Below, one piece after another: positions 6,149-10,016 of a stretch of DNA of 10,016 nt. The translations under genes and the position numbers were made by a program. Source of the DNA: Chloracidobacterium sp. UBA6041 (GTDB lineage Bacteria; Acidobacteriota; Blastocatellia; Pyrinomonadales; Pyrinomonadaceae); contig DIYZ01000091.1 of NCBI GenBank assembly GCA_002427845.1, positions 1 through 10,016 on the forward strand. The letters are read 5' to 3'. Every line of letters starts with the position of its first letter. Positions within the stretch are counted from its first letter, which is position 1. The notes below the pieces were generated by a model. The model did not search any database, had not been told where the DNA came from, and saw only the letters and a list, made by a program, of their open reading frames with translations.

Positions 6149-6168
6149 CGAAGGCCCCGAAACCTTCG
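6149..6168. repeat. Inverted repeat CGAAGG-N8-CCTTCG
   Basis: The same six-base half-site as in the palindrome at 6039-6052, here spaced by eight bases. The spacing matches the eight-base spacer of the dyad at the excisionase start, although the half-sites differ. Confidence 0.55.
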
Positions 6169-6250
6169 ACGTCCGACGACGCCGACGTTTAAGTTCAGGT
6201 GGGGCCACCCTCATCGAGACAATTTTCGGGCTGAAAAACGCTCTGGGAAA

Positions 6251-6454
6251 TCTTAAGAACGTCCTCCGAAGGCGCATTGAATCTTAAGAGCTAAGTTGCG
6301 CTCAGAACGAGGTTTGTTGACGATCTTAAGATCTTAAGAATCTTAACTTAAGAATCTTAATTCTTAAGATGTTGAATGCGCGGACTTTGCGGGAATTTCG
6401 AAACGCCGAAGTTCGCGTCTATCTTGTCTGCCCTCTTAATAAGTCATCTTAAGA
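6251..6454. repeat. Cluster of TCTTAAGA palindromes (iteron-like array)
   Basis: Six exact copies of the 8-bp palindrome TCTTAAGA start at 6251, 6282, 6324, 6332, 6362 and 6447. Degenerate copies start at 6341 (TCTTAACT), 6346 (ACTTAAGA), 6355 (TCTTAATT) and 6434 (TCTTAATA). An 8-mer is expected about once in 65 kb of random sequence, so the clustering is not chance. Copies between 6324 and 6369 are packed nearly end to end. The outlying ones are 31 and 42 bases apart, close to three and four helical turns. Spacers are irregular and not similar, so this is not a CRISPR. It looks like a multi-site binding region for one dimeric protein: replication initiator, partition protein, integrase/excisionase arm sites or a repressor. 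The binding protein is not identified. Confidence 0.85.
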
Positions 6455-6880
6455 TGGTTTTGCACTGCACATTGCATCTGCAAACCTCGACCGTGATTCC
6501 CTTCCGGAGTAGTTGGAACAATAGCCTCGAATCTCGGTGCGGACGAAGCAAGCGATGCGCACAACCATGCGCCGAAAAATCTACAACAGCCGGGCGTACG
6601 ATGACGTTCATTATGTTCCGGTGCGGGCAGCGTGACGTCGGTTTCCCAGATGGCGCGCCGCTTGTCTGACCAGGACATCAATGCGCGTTATCGGATGACG
6701 TCTTTTATCCGTTTGGTGGCAGCCATTGACGCCAACCTTATGGGGTGCCTAGACTCAGCCTGCCCCTCGCGATGAACGCGGTGCTGCAAGAGTTGGTTCC
6801 TGCGCCGTTCATTACACGGTAAGCATTGGGCAGGAAATCGTAGTAAGCCATAGCTCACGTCCCTTCGGAGATATCTGGAG
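6455..6880. other. Gene-free stretch before the protease gene
   Basis: I see no supportable gene, RNA or repeat here apart from the ribosome-binding site at the right end. The short open frames have no good start sites and no recognisable content. A TTGACG at 6726-6731 is a possible -35 element, but I see no convincing -10 sequence at the right distance. The promoter of the protease gene presumably lies somewhere in this stretch. Confidence 0.4.
6867..6870 (+). promoter_or_regulatory. Shine-Dalgarno of the protease gene
   Basis: GGAG lies ten bases before the ATG at 6881. A second GGAG directly abuts the ATG, too close to serve this start. Confidence 0.5.
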
Positions 6881-8917
6881 ATGAGTTCCCTTTACCAATC
6901 GAAGAGATTTATCCCAAGGGCGGGCTGGCTCTCCTTGCACCGCGCACAAACCGTGTGGTTTCTGGCAGGTCTCCTGACCATATCCGTCGCCGGGTCTGCT
7001 GGTTTCTTAACGACCAACGTTGTTACGACCGGTCAGCAAACAGACAAATGGAAGATGAGAACGAACGACGCTATCCATGTTGTGAAAACTGCCAGTCCGG
7101 CCAAAGGTGAATCCCTCCCACTCAGGTCGATGTCTGCCAAAGCGCTGCGGGCAGCTGGCGTTTCAACTGCAGTCATACCAAAGAGCGGCAGCGGAGTTGA
7201 TGAATACATCGTTATGAACGTCGAATTTACGAGTGCCGCAACGCGAATGCGATTTCGGCAACGCGGCGCGACGGTGTTCGCAGCTTTCGATCGTTTTGCA
7301 GACCTGTTCGTATCGAGTGAACAGGTTGAGGATTCTATTCTGCGACGGACTGATGTTGTCTGGGCCGAACGGATCAGCAGAGTCAGCGCACCGCCTGCGC
7401 CAGCCCCTGAAAGAGGTACACCCACAAGACAGGTTGCAGAACGAATCGTCCGCGGCGGGGTCGGGGACCTGACGGGACGCGGAGTCGCCATTGCGCTCGT
7501 GGATTCGGGGATCGACTTTCGTAATGCGGACTTCATTTCTTATGACGCTGATGGGCGGCCAACATCGCGTTTGTTGTACTTGTGGGATACGACAAGCGAC
7601 GCATTCGATACGCGTAGAATTGGCACGAAACCGCCTCTGTCATATCCAAATGGTGCATCGCTCGGTACTCTTTACACGCAAGCGCAGTTAACCCAGGAAC
7701 TTCGCTCAACTACCAAGCGCATCCTTGCCACAGATCTAAACGGGCACGGCACCGCATGTGCCAGCATCGCCGCGGGAAATGGTCAAAGCGATCGCGGACC
7801 AAATGGCCTAAAGCGAACTGAAACAATAGGTGTCGCGCCCGGTGCGGATATTATTGGTATTCGCATTGGCAGAGCCGAGGGTCCCGAGAACAATTACCTG
7901 CTGAATGCTGCAGTCGGTTGGCTTGACCAAGTTGTGGGAGCGGAGCCGCTGGTTGTTTCGTTTTCTTTCGGTGGACATCGTGGTGGGCACGATGGTCAAT
8001 TGATTGAAGAGCGTGAACTGAGTGCTCGTTTTCCTCTAACGAAACGGAGCAGGGCGATCGTAGTTGCTGCCGGTAACGAAGGCTCGGACAGCTTTCATTC
8101 AGAAGCGACGTTCGGTGGTCGAGGCGCGGCTAAGTTAGTGAGATGGCAAACTGCGGATGAGAACTACATGAAGCTTTATTTCAGCAGCGCAGACGATGAC
8201 ATAGTTGTCGTGCCGGCTGGTGACTCGAAACTCAAGGTCGTGACAAGCTGGATCAATCCGTTCACGCATCAACTGGTCGCGATCGTCAAGGTTCAGGCCG
8301 GCAATGGCGGCCTCTGGCTCTACGACGACTCAGGTCGGCAAAACAAAGCTAACATCTATATGGGTGAAGCCGACTTCACTTCTGACACCGTATCCCATAA
8401 CACGCTGGTTGGTACTCCAGGAACGGCCAGCACTGTTCTCACAGTTGGCAGCTATGACTGGAACGACCTTTTCCACCAAGCTGGCAAGGTCTATTCTCTG
8501 TCAGACGTCTGCGCCTCCGGTCAACAATTAGTCATTGGTGGCCTGTCATGCTATTCGAGCCCTGGCTATTCTCGTAACGGGACGATTAAGCCAGAGATAA
8601 TTTCGCCGGGAGGATGGTATGAGGCCAGTTATGCGAAGAAATTGGACGGCACCGGGCCCGAAGGATGGCGGGTTGACAGCACTGGAAAGTATGTGGCCAT
8701 GAACGGCACAAGTGCCGCAACCCCATACACGGCGGGTATTGTTGCGTTGATGTTCCAGAAACGGCCGACACTTACCTTCGGCGAAATCCGGCGACTAATC
8801 ACGACGAACGCTAGCAAGGATGACTTGGTAACTGGGCCAGTCCCTAATCCGAATTGGGGTTATGGAAAACTCGACTTTGCTGCTACGGAGCGAATTCTCA
8901 GGTCGCTGAGCAATTAG
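6881..8917 (+). CDS. Exported S8 family serine protease (subtilase)
   Basis: This 678-residue protein has the full subtilisin triad: D208 in ALVDSGID, H289 in NGHGTACASIAAG, S611 in MNGTSAATPYTAG, with oxyanion N399 in VVAAGNEG. A basic N-terminus and hydrophobic stretch near 24-43 indicate export as a signal peptide or membrane anchor. Residues about 108-168 (YIVMNVEF, then RQRGATVFAAFDRFADLFV) resemble an inhibitor-type propeptide. Between N399 and S611 lies an extra, probably beta-rich segment (about 405-510, including GGLWLYDD) that ends at the core motif GTPGTASTVLTVGSYD. Its placement recalls the jelly-roll insertion of Csp-type clostridial subtilases; that parallel is inference. It should cleave extracytoplasmic proteins; the substrate is unknown. 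It is followed after 27 bases by a TPR gene, probably in one operon. Confidence 0.94.
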   Translation: MSSLYQSKRFIPRAGWLSLHRAQTVWFLAGLLTISVAGSAGFLTTNVVTTGQQTDKWKMRTNDAIHVVKTASPAKGESLPLRSMSAKALRAAGVSTAVIPKSGSGVDEYIVMNVEFTSAATRMRFRQRGATVFAAFDRFADLFVSSEQVEDSILRRTDVVWAERISRVSAPPAPAPERGTPTRQVAERIVRGGVGDLTGRGVAIALVDSGIDFRNADFISYDADGRPTSRLLYLWDTTSDAFDTRRIGTKPPLSYPNGASLGTLYTQAQLTQELRSTTKRILATDLNGHGTACASIAAGNGQSDRGPNGLKRTETIGVAPGADIIGIRIGRAEGPENNYLLNAAVGWLDQVVGAEPLVVSFSFGGHRGGHDGQLIEERELSARFPLTKRSRAIVVAAGNEGSDSFHSEATFGGRGAAKLVRWQTADENYMKLYFSSADDDIVVVPAGDSKLKVVTSWINPFTHQLVAIVKVQAGNGGLWLYDDSGRQNKANIYMGEADFTSDTVSHNTLVGTPGTASTVLTVGSYDWNDLFHQAGKVYSLSDVCASGQQLVIGGLSCYSSPGYSRNGTIKPEIISPGGWYEASYAKKLDGTGPEGWRVDSTGKYVAMNGTSAATPYTAGIVALMFQKRPTLTFGEIRRLITTNASKDDLVTGPVPNPNWGYGKLDFAATERILRSLSN

Positions 8918-8944
8918 CCCTCGGGTTCATTCTCGAAAGAACTT

Positions 8945-10012
8945 ATGTCCTCCATCGCGAAACCTCTTCGCTGCGGACTTATCGGGCGCACTAAAGCACT
9001 AGTCCTCGTATTCCCGATCGCTCTCTTGCTGCTAGGCTTCCCTGTTTCAGCTCAACAGCTAGGACCTGTGATTATTCAGGGAAAGCCGGTTCTCAGGTAC
9101 ACCGACAACAAGGGGTGTGAGTCGATCATTAGTTTTGGCAGATTTGGAGGTAACGAAGAAGCACTTAGCATCAGAGTAATTCATTTTCACGGTAGCACCT
9201 GGGGCGAGAGGGGTTGGCTGTTTATTGCCAAGAATCGAATATTCTTTGGACCTGATCCGAGTCAGAAAGATGAACATGCATTTAGCATTGCAAGAAGTGA
9301 ATTCAAAGAAGCCAAGGTGTCCACTGATCACAAGGTTCACTATCTTACGATCATAAGTAACGGAAAAAAGAATCAAGAGTTTGCCATCGGTTGCTTCGGA
9401 AACACCCACGACGTGGACGACATGTTCGTTCCAGTTCTGAATTATGCTGTCCTTGCCGCTAACGACTTTGATTCCGGCGTAAAGGAATTCCAACAACTCA
9501 CAGCAAAGGTGCTACCGCAGAAGACCGAGCACGATACGACGATCGAAGATCTTCTCCGAACCAGTCCCGGAACTTCAGCGGCCGAGTCCCCGAGCCGCAC
9601 CGCCATAACCCAAGAACCGACTCTTGACGCCAAGACTCTTGTCAATTTAGGAAAGACGCACTTAAAGCTTCACTTGTACGATGAAGCCGTCGTTGCCTTT
9701 AAGCAAGCAGTTCACATCAAAGCCGATTACCCGGAGGCGTACAATGGACTCGGCGATGCTTATCTCTATTCGGGACACCCTCAAGACGCGATAACGGCGT
9801 ATTCCCAGGCAATCAAGATCAACCCGAATTTCGCCGAGGCGTACAATGGACTGGGCGTCGCTTACTCTGATACCTACCAGCCGGAGGAAGCGCTGAAAGC
9901 GTTGAGGCGAGCTGTCGAATTGGAGCCTACCTCCCCATCAAACTTTTATTTCGTGGGCTTAACGTACAAGAAGTTGGGCAAACGAAAGGAAGCCATTGAA
10001 CTGCACCCTTGA
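8945..10012 (+). CDS. Exported TPR-repeat protein with a possible PH-like domain
   Basis: The 355-residue product starts with a signal peptide: basic residues to K17, hydrophobic core 18-32, likely cleavage after A36 (FPVSA-QQ). Residues about 50-175 are predicted mostly beta and contain GWLFIAKNRIFFGP followed by AFSIARSEFKEAKVS and LTIISNG, a pattern like bacterial PH/GRAM domains; I hold this only as a possibility. A Thr/Ser/Pro-rich linker (190-227) leads to TPR units at about 228-261, 262-295 and 296-329, and an incomplete fourth from 330. TPR2 and TPR3 share EAYNGLG. TPRs bind partner proteins, so it may be an extracytoplasmic scaffold. It is 27 bases downstream of the protease gene with a weak ribosome site. 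The stop falls inside the second helix of the fourth repeat, four bases before the window ends, so a truncation or frameshift is possible. Confidence 0.85.
   Translation: MSSIAKPLRCGLIGRTKALVLVFPIALLLLGFPVSAQQLGPVIIQGKPVLRYTDNKGCESIISFGRFGGNEEALSIRVIHFHGSTWGERGWLFIAKNRIFFGPDPSQKDEHAFSIARSEFKEAKVSTDHKVHYLTIISNGKKNQEFAIGCFGNTHDVDDMFVPVLNYAVLAANDFDSGVKEFQQLTAKVLPQKTEHDTTIEDLLRTSPGTSAAESPSRTAITQEPTLDAKTLVNLGKTHLKLHLYDEAVVAFKQAVHIKADYPEAYNGLGDAYLYSGHPQDAITAYSQAIKINPNFAEAYNGLGVAYSDTYQPEEALKALRRAVELEPTSPSNFYFVGLTYKKLGKRKEAIELHP
9732..9868 (+). repeat. Internal DNA repeat within TPR units
   Basis: The stretch GAGGCGTACAATGGACT, coding EAYNGL, occurs in two successive TPR units about 102 bases apart, one repeat period. 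The near-identity at DNA level suggests a recent unit duplication. Confidence 0.6.
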
Positions 10013-10016
10013 CTGA

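Noticed and set aside
5990..6277. Minus-strand 95-codon frame, very Arg-rich
   Set aside because: It has no start signal or recognisable content, and the region is full of dyads and repeats that explain its sequence better.
6251..6454. CRISPR-like array
   Set aside because: The repeats are only 8 bp, palindromic and irregularly spaced from 5 to 85 bases, unlike CRISPR repeats and spacers.
6527..6542. TCGAATCTCGGTGCGG as a degenerate right attachment site
   Set aside because: Only about seven bases match the tRNA continuously before gaps are needed; too weak to call.
6376..6669. Plus-strand 97-codon frame in the stretch before the protease
   Set aside because: It has no Shine-Dalgarno, runs through part of the TCTTAAGA cluster and has no protein-like pattern that I recognise.
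7033..7536. 167-codon minus-strand frame opposite the protease
   Set aside because: It is a shadow of the protease gene, whose triad and propeptide pattern prove the plus-strand frame.
9059..9496. 145-codon minus-strand frame opposite the TPR gene
   Set aside because: The plus-strand frame has a signal peptide and TPR repeats; the antisense frame shows no recognisable features.

Overview
The window is bacterial DNA of medium GC content. It is dominated by mobile-element parts and gene debris in its left two thirds (1-6880), with an ordinary-looking pair of exported-protein genes on the right (6881-10012). No gene fixes the taxon. The long intergenic stretches, the recombinase of the kind found beside IS91-type transposases, and the pairing of an exported subtilase with an exported TPR protein would suit a soil Acidobacteriota or Verrucomicrobiota genome. 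That is a low-confidence inference.

Layout. (1) 1-1624 is a scrap zone. A tyrosine recombinase that has lost its C-terminal catalytic half is joined in frame to the last ~78 residues of an NRAMP metal transporter. Facing it, 25 bases away, is the C-terminal half of a cation diffusion facilitator (CDF). A piece of an old metal-transport locus therefore survives between unrelated sequences. (2) 1625-1951 has no recognisable gene. (3) 1952-3114, minus strand, is a coupled two-gene unit: the tail of a phage-type (phBC6A51-like) helix-turn-helix protein, then a zinc-ribbon/coiled-coil protein of unknown function. (4) 3113-5494 holds two complete tyrosine integrases that converge on a tRNA gene with anticodon CAT (4230-4305). 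The right-hand integrase is preceded by a small excisionase-like winged-helix gene (5586-5948). (5) 5938-6454 is non-coding and rich in repeats. It has an operator-like inverted repeat over the excisionase start codon, several further palindromes, and a cluster of six exact TCTTAAGA palindromes plus degenerate copies. (6) 6455-6880 shows nothing recognisable. (7) 6881-10012 encodes an exported S8 (subtilisin-like) protease and, 27 bases later, an exported protein with a possible PH-like domain and TPR repeats; the two are probably co-transcribed.

How the parts fit. The tRNA 3' end, the integrase reading back toward it (4352-5494) and the excisionase-like gene form the classic left end of an integrated element extending rightward. 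The palindrome/TCTTAAGA region would be its control or replication region. No right attachment site (a second copy of the tRNA 3' end) was found by eye, so it is undecided whether the protease/TPR pair is cargo or host chromosome. The other integrase (3113-4207) lies on the 5' side of the tRNA, which is not the usual topology. Its start codon overlaps, on the opposite strand, the first codon of the truncated helix-turn-helix gene, marking a probable recombination junction.

The part least explained by known features is 5938-6454.
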